DNA from: an uncultured Pelagibacteraceae bacterium
Lineage (GTDB): Bacteria; Pseudomonadota; Alphaproteobacteria; Pelagibacterales; Pelagibacteraceae
Assembly: GCA_902577525.1 (NCBI GenBank)
Contig: CACGZG010000003.1
Span: forward strand, 1 to 64,000
Direction: 5' to 3'
DNA length: 64,000 nt
The notes below the pieces were generated by a model. That model was not told where the DNA came from. It saw only the letters and a program-made list of their open reading frames with translations, and did no database searches. This document shows positions 1 through 9,137 of this stretch, in pieces (within the stretch, counting starts at the first letter, position 1; each line of letters starts with the position of its first letter). The translations under genes and the position numbers were made by a program.

Positions 1-1
1 T

Positions 2-367
2 ATTGATCAAATGATAAGAGATTTAACTAAAAACGCCAAGACCAATTTAAAGATTAACAAAATAAAAAATTATAAAGATATTACTAAAGCAAACTTAACA
101 ATTGTAGATTTTTCTGAAAAAGTCAAAGATTCTGTAGATGAAATAAGATTTTTTTTAAAAACAAAGATGTATAATAATAAAGCAGTTCTAAAAAAAAACG
201 ATAATGGCAAATTAATAATAAAAAAACTATTTAATAAAATACAAAAAAACCCTAAAAGATTCATTTCAAAAAATTATCTTTCAAAAAATAAATATAGATC
301 AATTTCAGATTTTATATCAGGAATGACGGACAGATATGCAATCAACCTTCAAAAAAATTTTAAATGA
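2..367 (+). CDS. dgt: Deoxyguanosinetriphosphate triphosphohydrolase-like protein, C-terminal part
   Basis: Only the last ~121 residues lie in the window; the frame is open from base 2, so the gene begins upstream. The C-terminal motif DFISGMTDRYAI matches the conserved end of dGTPase-like HD-domain proteins, which hydrolyse dGTP or other dNTPs to the nucleoside and triphosphate. The HD metal-binding motif would lie upstream and is not visible. The stop overlaps the argS start by 4 bases, the usual alphaproteobacterial dgt-argS arrangement, which supports the call. The internal ATG at base 11 is probably not a true start. Confidence 0.8.
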   Translation: MDQMIRDLTKNAKTNLKINKIKNYKDITKANLTIVDFSEKVKDSVDEIRFFLKTKMYNNKAVLKKNDNGKLIIKKLFNKIQKNPKRFISKNYLSKNKYRSISDFISGMTDRYAINLQKNFK

Positions 368-2097
368 ATATTTTTGAACAATATTTAGATAAAATAAAAG
401 AAATCCTTTCAAAACTCTCTTTAAAAGGAGATTTAATTTTACCAGCTTCACTCAACGGGATAACAGCCGAAATTCCACCTTCAAAATTTGATAGTGATAT
501 TTCTACTAATGTAGCCATGATCCTTTCTAAGATTAACAATAAGTCTCCATCAGATCTGGCTTCAGTTTTGGCAGAAAAAATTAAAAAGGAGGATAAGTTT
601 ATTGAGCATATATCAGTTGTAAAACCTGGTTTTATTAATATCAGATTCAAACCAATTTTTTGGACAAATTTTATTAAAGAAGTAATTAAAAATTCCAAAT
701 CTTTTGGAATAAATGAAAAAAATATTAAAAGAAATTATTTAATAGAGTTTGTATCTGCCAATCCAACAGGTCCTTTACATGTTGGTCATTGTCGAGGAGC
801 AATTTTAGGAGATGTGATGGCTAATCTTTTATTATTTAATAATAATAAAGTCACAAAAGAGTATTATATAAATGATTATGGAAACCAAATTATAAATTTT
901 ACAAAGTCAGTTTATTATAGAATAAGAGAGATTTCCTTTAACGAACCTTTTCCAATTGATAATGAAGATTTATATCCTGGAGACTATTTAATTGATTTTG
1001 CTCAAAATATTTTAAACACAAGCAAAGATGTTGATTTTAAAAATTTTGATAAGATATCTCAAGTATTGACCTCACTAGCAATTAATGAAGCATTAAAATT
1101 AATAAAAAAAAATCTAAAAAGTCTTGGTATTAATCACGATAACTTTGTCAGTGAAAAGAAGTTAGTTGAAAATCAAGAGGTTGAAAAAGTTGTTGATTTT
1201 CTTCAAAAAAATAGTTTTGTTTATAAAGGAAAAATAAAAGCACCCGCCGGTGAAGATGACAGTAATTGGGTCGAACGAGAACAGCTGCTTTTCAAATCAA
1301 CCGATTTTGGAGATGATAAAGATAGAGCATTACAAAAATCTGATGGTTCTTGGACTTATTTTGCTAGTGATGTTGCATATCACAAAAATAAATTAGACAG
1401 AAAATTTGATAAGCTTATTAATATTTTAGGCGCAGATCATGCTGGTTATATAAAAAGAATTTCATCATCTGTTGAAGCTCTATCAAATTCTAATGAAAGA
1501 TTAATTTGTAAAGTAAGTCAGCTTGTTAAACTTATAAAAGATAAGAAACCATTTAAAATGTCTAAAAGAAAAGGGGATTATATAACTATTGAAGATTTAG
1601 TTAATGAGGTGGGAAGAGATGCAACAAGATTCATAATGCTTAATCGAAGTAGTGATGTTGAACTTGATTTTGATTTTGACAACGTTATAGAAAAATCAAA
1701 AGATAATCCTCTTTATTACGTTCAATACTGTTATGCAAGAATATGCTCAGTATTTAGACATATCAACAAAGATTTAAAATCAGATCTAAATATAACTAAG
1801 TACGATTTTGAATATTCCAAAGACGAAATCACAATCTTAAAGAAATTATCTGAATGGCCTAAATGTATTGATGTATCTTGTAACAAGCTTGAGCCACATA
1901 GGATACCGACTTATTTATATGAATTAGCCTCTTTATTTCACTCATATTGGAATTTAGGAAAAGATAATCCAAGCAAAAGATTTATTAATGATCAAAAAAA
2001 GATCACTGATGATAAATTGATTTTTTTAAAAGCCATTTCCAATGTAGTAAAATCTGGGATGAATATAGTTGGGGTGTCTACACCAGATAAAATGTGA
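364..2097 (+). CDS. argS: Arginyl-tRNA synthetase
   Basis: Class I synthetase charging tRNA-Arg in the cytoplasm. The 577 residues are normal for ArgRS. The HIGH-type signature SANPTGPLHVGH lies at residues 131-142 and the KMSKS-type loop KMSKRKG at about 398-404. An N-terminal additional domain (about 1-110) and a C-terminal DALR-type anticodon-binding domain with the typical ending GMNIVGVSTPDKM are present. The ATG overlaps the dgt stop by 4 bases, and its TGA overlaps the next ATG, so the three genes look translationally coupled. All core motifs are intact. Confidence 0.97.
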   Translation: MNIFEQYLDKIKEILSKLSLKGDLILPASLNGITAEIPPSKFDSDISTNVAMILSKINNKSPSDLASVLAEKIKKEDKFIEHISVVKPGFINIRFKPIFWTNFIKEVIKNSKSFGINEKNIKRNYLIEFVSANPTGPLHVGHCRGAILGDVMANLLLFNNNKVTKEYYINDYGNQIINFTKSVYYRIREISFNEPFPIDNEDLYPGDYLIDFAQNILNTSKDVDFKNFDKISQVLTSLAINEALKLIKKNLKSLGINHDNFVSEKKLVENQEVEKVVDFLQKNSFVYKGKIKAPAGEDDSNWVEREQLLFKSTDFGDDKDRALQKSDGSWTYFASDVAYHKNKLDRKFDKLINILGADHAGYIKRISSSVEALSNSNERLICKVSQLVKLIKDKKPFKMSKRKGDYITIEDLVNEVGRDATRFIMLNRSSDVELDFDFDNVIEKSKDNPLYYVQYCYARICSVFRHINKDLKSDLNITKYDFEYSKDEITILKKLSEWPKCIDVSCNKLEPHRIPTYLYELASLFHSYWNLGKDNPSKRFINDQKKITDDKLIFLKAISNVVKSGMNIVGVSTPDKM

Positions 2098-2351
2098 TGC
2101 TAAAAGAAATTAGATATTTAATTTTTTTGATATTAATTGCTCTTTTTCTATTTTTTACGGGCAAATATTATTTTTCAGATGACAATAAAAAAAATTCTTT
2201 TAGATCTTTGAGCAATATTGAAAAAAAAATTGATATTTATTCTAAGAAATTACCAGTTTTAGAGAATGATACTAAAGATATTATCCAATATGTAGAGAAA
2301 TCTAATAAAGATAAAAAGAAAAAATTTAATTTTTGGAAACTTTTAGATTAA
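2097..2351 (+). CDS. Small single-pass membrane protein between argS and nagZ
   Basis: An 84-residue protein with one N-terminal membrane helix (about residues 6-25, YLIFLILIALFLFF core) followed by a lysine-rich hydrophilic tail. I recognise no domain. A GTG three bases upstream is an alternative start; I prefer the ATG at 2097 because it forms a TGATG overlap with the argS stop. In many alphaproteobacteria the slot between argS and nagZ holds a longer SPOR-domain protein that binds septal peptidoglycan. This one has the membrane anchor but no visible SPOR domain, so it may be a shortened relative (inference). Confidence 0.7.
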   Translation: MLKEIRYLIFLILIALFLFFTGKYYFSDDNKKNSFRSLSNIEKKIDIYSKKLPVLENDTKDIIQYVEKSNKDKKKKFNFWKLLD

Positions 2352-3298
2352 TGAATAATCGACGATCTTTAATTATTGGTATTAAATCAACAAAACTTAA
2401 TCTTAGAGAAAAAAACTTTCTAATTAAATATAAGCCATGGGGAGTAATTTTATTTACTAGAAACATAAAAGATATTAAACAAACAAAGGATTTAACCACT
2501 TCTATTCGCAAAATCTTTAATGATAATAAATATCCAATCTTGATTGATCAAGAGGGTGGTAGAGTAAATCGACTTAAAAATATTTTATCTTTTGAAAATT
2601 TAACATCTGAATTTTTTGGTAAAAAATTTATAAAAAAACCCAAGGAATTCAATTTTTTCTATAAACTGTTTATAGATAAAACCTCATATTTGTTAAAATC
2701 AATAGGTGTTAACATTAATACAGTACCAGTTTTAGATTTAAAAATAAAAGGTACTTCAAATATTATTGGTGACAGATCTTTTTCTAAAAATCCTAAAATT
2801 GTTTCTAGGATAGGTAATTTATGTATAAATTTTTTTCATAAGAAACAAATAGGCACGGTTATGAAACATATCCCTGGCCATGGATTAGCAAAAGTTGATA
2901 GTCACTTTTACACTCCGAAAGTAAAGAAAGATTTAGAATATTTGATTAAAAATGATTTTATTCCCTTCAAAAAGAAAAAAACTTTTTTTGCCATGACAGC
3001 TCACATTATTTTTGACAAAATAGATGCCAAAAATACTGCTACACAATCTAAAAAAATAATTCAAATAATTAGAAAAAAAATTGGATATAAAAATATTTTA
3101 ATTTCAGATGATTTATCGATGAAAAGTTTAAAAGGAAATTTAAAAGAAAATACAATTAAAACGTTTAGTGCAGGTTGTAATTTAGTTTTACATTGTAATG
3201 GAAATCCTAAAGAAATGGAAATTGTAGCCAAAAACTCTCCATTGATTAATAAATTTATTATTAAAAAAACATCACAATTCTACAAAATTTTAAGTTAG
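2351..3298 (+). CDS. nagZ: Beta-N-acetylhexosaminidase (glycoside hydrolase family 3)
   Basis: Cytoplasmic enzyme that removes GlcNAc from anhydromuropeptides during peptidoglycan recycling. About 315 residues, normal for NagZ. Visible family motifs are IDQEGGRVNRL near residue 65, the substrate-loop motif KHIPGHG near 171 with the following D-S-H, and SDDLSM near 253, which carries the catalytic nucleophile Asp. The ATG at 2351 overlaps the preceding stop (TAATG); an upstream TTG at 2333 in the same frame is less likely. It leads into scpA-scpB as in other alphaproteobacteria. Confidence 0.93.
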   Translation: MNNRRSLIIGIKSTKLNLREKNFLIKYKPWGVILFTRNIKDIKQTKDLTTSIRKIFNDNKYPILIDQEGGRVNRLKNILSFENLTSEFFGKKFIKKPKEFNFFYKLFIDKTSYLLKSIGVNINTVPVLDLKIKGTSNIIGDRSFSKNPKIVSRIGNLCINFFHKKQIGTVMKHIPGHGLAKVDSHFYTPKVKKDLEYLIKNDFIPFKKKKTFFAMTAHIIFDKIDAKNTATQSKKIIQIIRKKIGYKNILISDDLSMKSLKGNLKENTIKTFSAGCNLVLHCNGNPKEMEIVAKNSPLINKFIIKKTSQFYKILS

Positions 3299-3307
3299 TA
3301 TTGCTAA

Positions 3308-4048
3308 ATGATAGAAAATGATTCAATTTTATTCAATGTAAGTGTTGATAGTTATAATGGTCCGCTTGATGTACTTCTAGATTTAGCCAAAGCTCAAAAG
3401 GTAAATCTAGAAAATATTTCTATCACTAAATTAGCAGATCAATTTCACGATTTCATTACAAATGAAAAAAATTTAAATTTAGAAATAGCTTCTGAATATT
3501 TATTAATGGCTACTTGGTTAGCTTATTTAAAATCAAAATTATTACTACCAAGCACCCCTGAGGAAGATTTTAAAGTCCAAGAAGTTGCTGAAAAATTAAA
3601 ACTACAATTAAAAAAACTTGAATTGATAAGATTACTATCTGATCAAATGTTAAAACGAAAAAGATTAGGTCGTGAAATTAGAACAAGAGGAATGAGATTA
3701 GGTATAAAACCAATCTATAATAGTGAATATAGATTGAATTTATTTGAATTGTTAAAAACCTACTCAAGTATAATAATGACTAAAGATTTTCAAAAAATGA
3801 ATATTCCAAAACTACCAGTGCTTACAACAGAAGAGGGTATTGAAACCATAAAGAAATTTTTTGGAAAATTGATTAATTGGAAGAAATTAGACGATTTAAT
3901 ACCTAAAGATTTTAAAAAAGGATCAAAATACAAACGAACAGGTAAAGCTGGAATACTTGCAGGTTCTCTTGAGTTAGTAAAGGAGGGTAACCTTAAAATA
4001 AAACAAGAAAATCTTTTCGATGATATTTATATAAAAGAAAATAAATGA
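3308..4048 (+). CDS. scpA: Segregation and condensation protein A
   Basis: Kleisin subunit that bridges the SMC ATPase heads and partners with ScpB in chromosome condensation. At 246 residues it has the usual length. The N-terminal kleisin signature YNGPLDVLLDLAKAQKV is clear, followed by the long basic helical region and a C-terminal winged-helix part. The stop overlaps the scpB start by 4 bases (ATGA), so the two subunits are probably made in fixed ratio. No smc gene lies in the window. Confidence 0.93.
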   Translation: MIENDSILFNVSVDSYNGPLDVLLDLAKAQKVNLENISITKLADQFHDFITNEKNLNLEIASEYLLMATWLAYLKSKLLLPSTPEEDFKVQEVAEKLKLQLKKLELIRLLSDQMLKRKRLGREIRTRGMRLGIKPIYNSEYRLNLFELLKTYSSIIMTKDFQKMNIPKLPVLTTEEGIETIKKFFGKLINWKKLDDLIPKDFKKGSKYKRTGKAGILAGSLELVKEGNLKIKQENLFDDIYIKENK

Positions 4049-4746
4049 TAAAAAAAAAAGTTAAAAAAAAAGATAATATAATAAATTTTCCAACAAAATT
4101 ATCCTCAATAGAAAAAGAAATCGAAGGTATTGTTTTTGCAGCAGCCGAACCTTTGGATATTGAAACAATTGAAAATAAGATTTCAAAAAAAACAGATGTT
4201 GAAAAAATATTAATCAAATTACAATCTGAATACTCGAATAGAGGGATAAACCTAGTTTGCATTTCAAAGAAATGGTCTTTCAGGACTTCACCAAATTTAT
4301 CAAATTTAATGATACAAGAAAAAACTGTTGAAAAAAAATTATCAAGAGCTGCAATAGAAACTCTTGCAATTATAGTTTACCATCAACCAGTAACAAGAGC
4401 CGAAATTGAAGAAATTAGAGGTGTTGCTTTTGGAACTAATACTTTAGAAATATTAATGGAACTTAACTGGGTTAAACCTGGTGGTAGAAAAGATGTTCCG
4501 GGTAGACCTATTCAATACATAACAACAGATGATTTTTTAAGTCATTTTAATTTACAAAAATTGTCTGATCTACCAACTGTCGATGAATTAGGGGCTGCTG
4601 GATTAATTGATAGTACCAATTTAGATAATTCCATTTTTGGTACAGGCAAATTTTACAAAGAAAAACAAGATAAGCAAAAAGAGGATATTTATTCAAATAT
4701 TGATGAAATGCTTAGTGGCACTCTTGAATCAGACGAGAAAAAATAA
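4045..4746 (+). CDS. scpB: Segregation and condensation protein B
   Basis: Winged-helix partner of ScpA in the SMC-ScpAB condensin. The 233 residues include the characteristic second-domain segment RAAIETLAIIVYHQPVTRAE and the RGV...TL..L motif. The N-terminus is very lysine-rich (MIKKKVKKKDN), and the C-terminal ~40 residues are acidic and charged, probably disordered. It is coupled to scpA by a 4-base overlap. Confidence 0.93.
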   Translation: MIKKKVKKKDNIINFPTKLSSIEKEIEGIVFAAAEPLDIETIENKISKKTDVEKILIKLQSEYSNRGINLVCISKKWSFRTSPNLSNLMIQEKTVEKKLSRAAIETLAIIVYHQPVTRAEIEEIRGVAFGTNTLEILMELNWVKPGGRKDVPGRPIQYITTDDFLSHFNLQKLSDLPTVDELGAAGLIDSTNLDNSIFGTGKFYKEKQDKQKEDIYSNIDEMLSGTLESDEKK

Positions 4747-4796
4747 GAGCTCATATTTGACTTTTAAATTATTAATAAAAAGGATATAAGTTTTCT

Positions 4797-4997
4797 ATGA
4801 GCATTGGAATTTGGCAAATAGCAATAGTTGTAATACTTGTTGTATTACTTTTTGGCAGAGGAAAGATATCTAGCTTAATGGGAGACGTTGCTAAAGGAAT
4901 AAAAAGTTTTAAAAAGGGTATGGCATCAGATGTATCTGATGATAACGAACCTAAAAATATTTCTGAAGATAATCAAGATACAAACAAAAAAGAATAA
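4797..4997 (+). CDS. tatA: Twin-arginine translocase subunit TatA
   Basis: Pore-forming subunit of the Tat system, which exports folded proteins. The 66-residue protein has the TatA plan: a short periplasmic N-terminus, one membrane helix (about residues 5-20), the FGRGK hinge, the amphipathic helix with [10 protein letters not shown], and an acidic tail. An AAAAAGGAT Shine-Dalgarno-like stretch precedes the ATG by about ten bases. It heads a tatABC cluster. Confidence 0.95.
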   Translation: MSIGIWQIAIVVILVVLLFGRGKISSLMGDVAKGIKSFKKGMASDVSDDNEPKNISEDNQDTNKKE

Positions 4998-5002
4998 ATC
5001 AC

Positions 5003-5212
5003 ATGCCTACTATTGGTTGGTTTGAGATTTTAATTGTTGTTGCAATAGCAATTGTAGTTCTTGGCCCTAGAGATTTTCCTATCATGTTAAAAAAAGTTGG
5101 TTCATGGATTGGAACCACAAAAAGATATATCAATAATATTCAAAGCGAAGTTTCTAATATTGATCTTGAAGAAAATAAAGAAGAAAAAAAAGAAGAAAAA
5201 AAAGATGAGTAA
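5003..5212 (+). CDS. tatB: Twin-arginine translocase subunit TatB
   Basis: Partner of TatC in the Tat substrate receptor. The 69 residues show WFEILIVVAIAIVVLGP (membrane helix and Gly-Pro hinge) followed by an amphipathic helix, then a KKEEKKEEKKDE tail. It is short for TatB, most of the cytoplasmic tail being absent. The tail is encoded by two runs of eight A, and its stop overlaps the tatC start by 8 bases. The position between tatA and tatC decides TatB over a second TatA. Confidence 0.9.
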   Translation: MPTIGWFEILIVVAIAIVVLGPRDFPIMLKKVGSWIGTTKRYINNIQSEVSNIDLEENKEEKKEEKKDE

Positions 5213-5975
5213 TAACGAAAATGATACTGGCTTTATAAGTCATTTAGCAGAGTTAAGAAAAAGACTTATTAATAGTTTCATATTTTTGATAATCTTTTTT
5301 GTAGGTTGTTATTTTTTTGCTGAACATTTATATGGTTTTTTAGTTGAGCCTTTTGCTAAAGCTGTAAAAAATGATGGAACAGACAGAAGATTAATTTTCA
5401 CTGCGCTTCAAGAAACTTTTTTAACATATTTGAAAGTTTCTTTTTTCACTGCCTTTTTTGTTACATGCCCTTATATTTTAATGCAAATATGGAAGTTTAT
5501 TGCTCCAGGGCTTTATAAACATGAGAAAATTGCAATTCTACCGTATCTAGTATTAACACCAGTTTTATTTTTTTTAGGCGGTATGTTGGTTTATTATTTA
5601 ATTATGCCATTGGCTATAAAGTTTTTTTTATCTTTTGAAAGTACTGGCTTATCTACAAATTTACCAATTCAATTAGAGGCTAAAGTAAATGAATATCTTT
5701 CTTTAATTATGAAGCTTATTTTTGCATTTGGAATAAGTTTTCAGTTGCCTGTTGTATTGAGTTTATTAGCAAGAGTCGGATTGGTTGACTCGGATTTTTT
5801 AAAAAAAAGACGGAAATATGTTATAGTAATAATATTTGCTGCAGCTGCTATTTTAACTCCTCCAGATCCGATAACTCAAATTGGTTTAGCTATACCTTTA
5901 TTAATTTTATATGAATTATCAATTTTTTCGGTAAAAATTATAGAAAACAAAAATTTTAAGAAATCAGATGCATAA
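5205..5975 (+). CDS. tatC: Twin-arginine translocase subunit TatC
   Basis: Polytopic membrane protein that recognises the twin-arginine signal. With the ATG at 5205 it is 256 residues, starting MSNNENDTGF and reaching the conserved cytoplasmic FISHLAELRKRL motif before the first of six membrane helices. The frame is open further upstream to about 5097, but that stretch is the shadow of tatB and encodes a poly-lysine string, so the 5205 start is preferred. The stop overlaps serS by 8 bases. Confidence 0.95.
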   Translation: MSNNENDTGFISHLAELRKRLINSFIFLIIFFVGCYFFAEHLYGFLVEPFAKAVKNDGTDRRLIFTALQETFLTYLKVSFFTAFFVTCPYILMQIWKFIAPGLYKHEKIAILPYLVLTPVLFFLGGMLVYYLIMPLAIKFFLSFESTGLSTNLPIQLEAKVNEYLSLIMKLIFAFGISFQLPVVLSLLARVGLVDSDFLKKRRKYVIVIIFAAAAILTPPDPITQIGLAIPLLILYELSIFSVKIIENKNFKKSDA

Positions 5976-7227
5976 TTTAAAAGAAATTAGAAAAGATTTT
6001 GAAAATTTTGAAAAAGGATTAAAAAAAAGATTTGTTAAAATTGATTTTGAAAAATTAAAACATTTAGATTTACAAAACAGGGAATTTATTCAAAAAAAAG
6101 AAATATTGGAAAAAGAAAAAAAAGATATTTCAAAATCTAAAGATAAGACTTTGTTTGCTAAATCTAAAGAAATTACTAAATCATTAGACGATATTTCTGA
6201 AAAACAAAAACAAATAAAATTCGATTTAGATAGAATTCTGTCAAATATTCCTAATATTCCTCACGTCGATGTTCCTGTGGGCAAAAATGAAAGCGATAAT
6301 TTAGAAGTTACTACTTCAGGTAAAATACCTAAATTTGATTTTAATCCTATGTCACATTATGAAATTGGTGAAAAACTTGAAATGTTAGATTTTGATTTAG
6401 CTACAAAAACCACAGGCTCAAGATTTGTTTTTGTAAAAAATAAACTAGCTTTGTTAGAGAGGGCTATTTCGAATTTTATGCTAGATATACATATCACAAA
6501 AAATGGTTATGAAGAAATTTCTCCTCCTTTACTTGCCTCTGAGAATACAATGTTTGGAACTGGTCAATTACCTAAATTCGAAAATGACCAGTTTGAAGTT
6601 AAATTAGATGAAGGTAGTGAAAGAAAGTTTTTAATACCTACTGCAGAAGTTATATTAACAAATATTGTAAAAGATAAAATAATTAACCTTAAATCCCTTC
6701 CTATGAGATTTGTTGCTTCTACTCCTTGTTTTAGAAAAGAAGCTGGTAGTTATGGTAAAGATACCAAAGGAATGATTAGACAACATCAATTTTATAAAGT
6801 TGAAATGGTAAGTATTGTTGAAAAAATGAATTGTATAGATGAACTAGAAAGGATGACTAGTTGTGCAACAGGAATTTTAGATCTTTTAGAGCTTCCTTAC
6901 AGAAAAGTCATTTTATGCTCTGGAGACATGGGATTTAGCTCTGAAAAAACTTATGATTTAGAAGTTTGGCTTCCTTCAGAAAAAAAATATAGAGAGATTT
7001 CTTCATGTACTTCTTGCGGGACTTTTCAAGCTGTAAGAATGAAAGCACGTTATAAAGACCAAAATAATGAAACTTTGTTTGTAGGCACTCTTAATGGGAG
7101 TGGTTTAGCTATAGGAAGAACTTTGATTGCTATCTTAGAAAATTATCAACAAAAGGATGGGTCAGTCATAATTCCAAAAGTTCTTAGACCCTATATGAAT
7201 AATTTGGAAAAAATTTCAATCAATTAA
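5968..7227 (+). CDS. serS: Seryl-tRNA synthetase
   Basis: Class II synthetase charging tRNA-Ser (one tRNA-Ser gene is at 38,037). The 419 residues comprise an N-terminal charged antiparallel coiled-coil arm (about 25-110) and the catalytic core with motif 2 (FRKEAGSYGKDTKGMIRQHQ region) and motif 3 (NGSGLAIGRTLIAILEN). It follows tatC directly with an 8-base overlap. A perfect hairpin lies over its stop codon. Confidence 0.96.
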   Translation: MHNLKEIRKDFENFEKGLKKRFVKIDFEKLKHLDLQNREFIQKKEILEKEKKDISKSKDKTLFAKSKEITKSLDDISEKQKQIKFDLDRILSNIPNIPHVDVPVGKNESDNLEVTTSGKIPKFDFNPMSHYEIGEKLEMLDFDLATKTTGSRFVFVKNKLALLERAISNFMLDIHITKNGYEEISPPLLASENTMFGTGQLPKFENDQFEVKLDEGSERKFLIPTAEVILTNIVKDKIINLKSLPMRFVASTPCFRKEAGSYGKDTKGMIRQHQFYKVEMVSIVEKMNCIDELERMTSCATGILDLLELPYRKVILCSGDMGFSSEKTYDLEVWLPSEKKYREISSCTSCGTFQAVRMKARYKDQNNETLFVGTLNGSGLAIGRTLIAILENYQQKDGSVIIPKVLRPYMNNLEKISIN

Positions 7228-7241
7228 AGTTGTTTTAATTG
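7221..7241 (+). other. Perfect 8-bp hairpin over the serS stop codon
   Basis: CAATTAAA and TTTAATTG pair perfectly around a 5-base loop, spanning the serS TAA. No T-run follows directly, so it is not a classical Rho-independent terminator. It may protect or separate the serS and yajC parts of the transcript. A TATAAA at 7251-7256 could be a -10 box for yajC. Confidence 0.4.
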
Positions 7242-7279
7242 TTTAGATAGTATAAATACTTTTTTAATTAAGGAGTTTT

Positions 7280-7567
7280 ATGGAAAGTTCAGGAATAGGT
7301 CAGTTCATACCATTAATATTAATTTTTGTTATTTTTTATTTTTTCTTAATAAGGCCTCAGCAAAAAAAAGTTAAAGAACACAAAGCAATGGTAGAGGGTT
7401 TAAAGAAAGGTGATAAAATTGTTACTTCTGGCGGGATCACAGGTGTTATTACTAGAGTAGTAGATAATGACAAAATTGAAGTTGAGATTGCAGAAAATGT
7501 TACTGTGGAAGTAATTAGGGGTACTGGTGTTCAAAGCTTAATGAATTCACAAGAAGTCAAAAAATAA
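7280..7567 (+). CDS. yajC: Preprotein translocase subunit YajC
   Basis: Small partner of SecDF at the inner membrane. The 95 residues have one membrane helix (about 8-28), the family signature FLIRPQQKKVKEH after it, and a small C-terminal domain with KGDKIVTSGGITG. A strong AAGGAG Shine-Dalgarno site precedes the ATG. It lies directly before secD and secF, the usual order. Confidence 0.95.
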   Translation: MESSGIGQFIPLILIFVIFYFFLIRPQQKKVKEHKAMVEGLKKGDKIVTSGGITGVITRVVDNDKIEVEIAENVTVEVIRGTGVQSLMNSQEVKK

Positions 7568-7583
7568 GTTTTGTTGAACTAAA

Positions 7584-9137
7584 GTGTTATATTTTTCAAA
7601 ATTAAGAATAATAAGTATATCATTCATCTCATTATTTTTTATAGTTGTAGCATCATCTAATATTTTTAAATTTGATAATAGTCTTTTAGATAAAAGAATT
7701 AACCTTGGGTTAGATTTACAAGGTGGCTCTTATCTATTATTAGAAATTGATAACAGTCCAGTAATTGAACAAAAACTTCAAAATTTAACAATTGCTATTA
7801 AGAATTATTTCAAAGAAAAAAAGATTAAAATTAAAAATTTAAAGATTTCAAATCAGACACTTTTTTTTTCTGTTGATGATGAATTTAAAGAAATAATTAT
7901 AGATGAATTCAAAAATGAGAATAGTAATATCAATCCATATTATCCAAGATTTAAATCTCATCAGCTTGATATAAAAGAGGAAGAAAATACTTTTAAACTT
8001 AATTTTTCAAAACAAGGATTAGTTGAACTTAAAACTTCATCTCAAGATCAAGCATTAGAAATAGTTCGAAGAAGAATTGATGAAATTGGAACTAATGAAC
8101 CTAATATTCTAAAGAGAGGTAATGATAGAATTTTAGTTGAACTTCCAGGTCTTGATGATCCAATGAGAATAAAATCTCTTCTAGGCAAAACTGCAAATTT
8201 AACTTTCAGATTTGTTACAAACACAGGTCAAGATTCATTTGGAGTAGAAAAACTTCAATTTGAAGATGGTAGCCCAGATGTCTTTGTAAGTAAAAGAATT
8301 ATCATGAGTGGTGAAAATCTTTTAGACGCTCAACCAAGAATGGATACAGAAACAAACGAGACAGTGGTTAATTTTACGCTTGATAGGGTAGGTGCAAAAA
8401 GATTTGGTAAAGCAACTGCAACTGGTATTGGAAAACAACTAGCCATTGTTTTAGATGGAAAAATTATAAGTGCTCCTGTTATTAGAGATACTATAGCAAG
8501 TGGTTCAGGTCAAATTAGTGGAGGTTTTACTTTTCAATCAGCAACTGATTTAGCTTTATTATTAAGATCTGGTGCACTTCCAGCACCACTAAATATAATT
8601 GAGGAAAGAACTGTAGGACCAGATCTGGGGCAGGATTCAATTAACGCAGGTATCATTGCTTTAATAATTGGTTTTATTTTAGTTATATTATTCATCTTGT
8701 TTAAATATAGAATATTTGGGTTAATCACTAACTTTACTCTAATTATTAATTTGTTTTTTTTGGTCGGTATTCTTACTATTTTTGAAGCAACTTTAACATT
8801 ACCTGGTATTGCAGGAATAATTTTAACTGTTGGAATGGCTGTAGATGCGAATGTTTTGATATTTGAAAGAATAAAAGAAGAATTAAAAAATGAAAAAAAT
8901 AATTTGATCGCTTTTGATAGTGGATATACAAAATCTAAAACTGCTATTCTAGATGCAAATATAACAACACTAATTGCTGCTGTTATTTTATTTTTTATGG
9001 GTTCTGGTCCTATTAAGGGTTTTTCTCTAACATTAGGAATTGGAATATTTACAACCCTTTTTTCGGTGTACTTTATAGCAAGGTTATTGACTGCCTTGTA
9101 TGTTTCAAAACACAAAAAAAAAGAAGGATTACTTTAG
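7584..9137 (+). CDS. secD: Protein translocase subunit SecD
   Basis: RND-type subunit that uses the proton gradient to help proteins leave the SecYEG channel. The 517 residues start at a GTG; the first membrane helix follows at once, then the D1 motif LGLDLQGGSYLLLEID, a periplasmic P1 domain, and a five-helix C-terminal block with GMAVDANVLIFERIKEE. It is shorter than the E. coli protein (about 615), mainly in the periplasmic region. It abuts secF with no gap. Confidence 0.95.
   Translation: MLYFSKLRIISISFISLFFIVVASSNIFKFDNSLLDKRINLGLDLQGGSYLLLEIDNSPVIEQKLQNLTIAIKNYFKEKKIKIKNLKISNQTLFFSVDDEFKEIIIDEFKNENSNINPYYPRFKSHQLDIKEEENTFKLNFSKQGLVELKTSSQDQALEIVRRRIDEIGTNEPNILKRGNDRILVELPGLDDPMRIKSLLGKTANLTFRFVTNTGQDSFGVEKLQFEDGSPDVFVSKRIIMSGENLLDAQPRMDTETNETVVNFTLDRVGAKRFGKATATGIGKQLAIVLDGKIISAPVIRDTIASGSGQISGGFTFQSATDLALLLRSGALPAPLNIIEERTVGPDLGQDSINAGIIALIIGFILVILFILFKYRIFGLITNFTLIINLFFLVGILTIFEATLTLPGIAGIILTVGMAVDANVLIFERIKEELKNEKNNLIAFDSGYTKSKTAILDANITTLIAAVILFFMGSGPIKGFSLTLGIGIFTTLFSVYFIARLLTALYVSKHKKKEGLL

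Noticed and set aside
8534..9115. 193-residue frame antisense to secD
   Set aside because: The secD membrane domain is clearly coding; long antisense frames arise from its codon bias.
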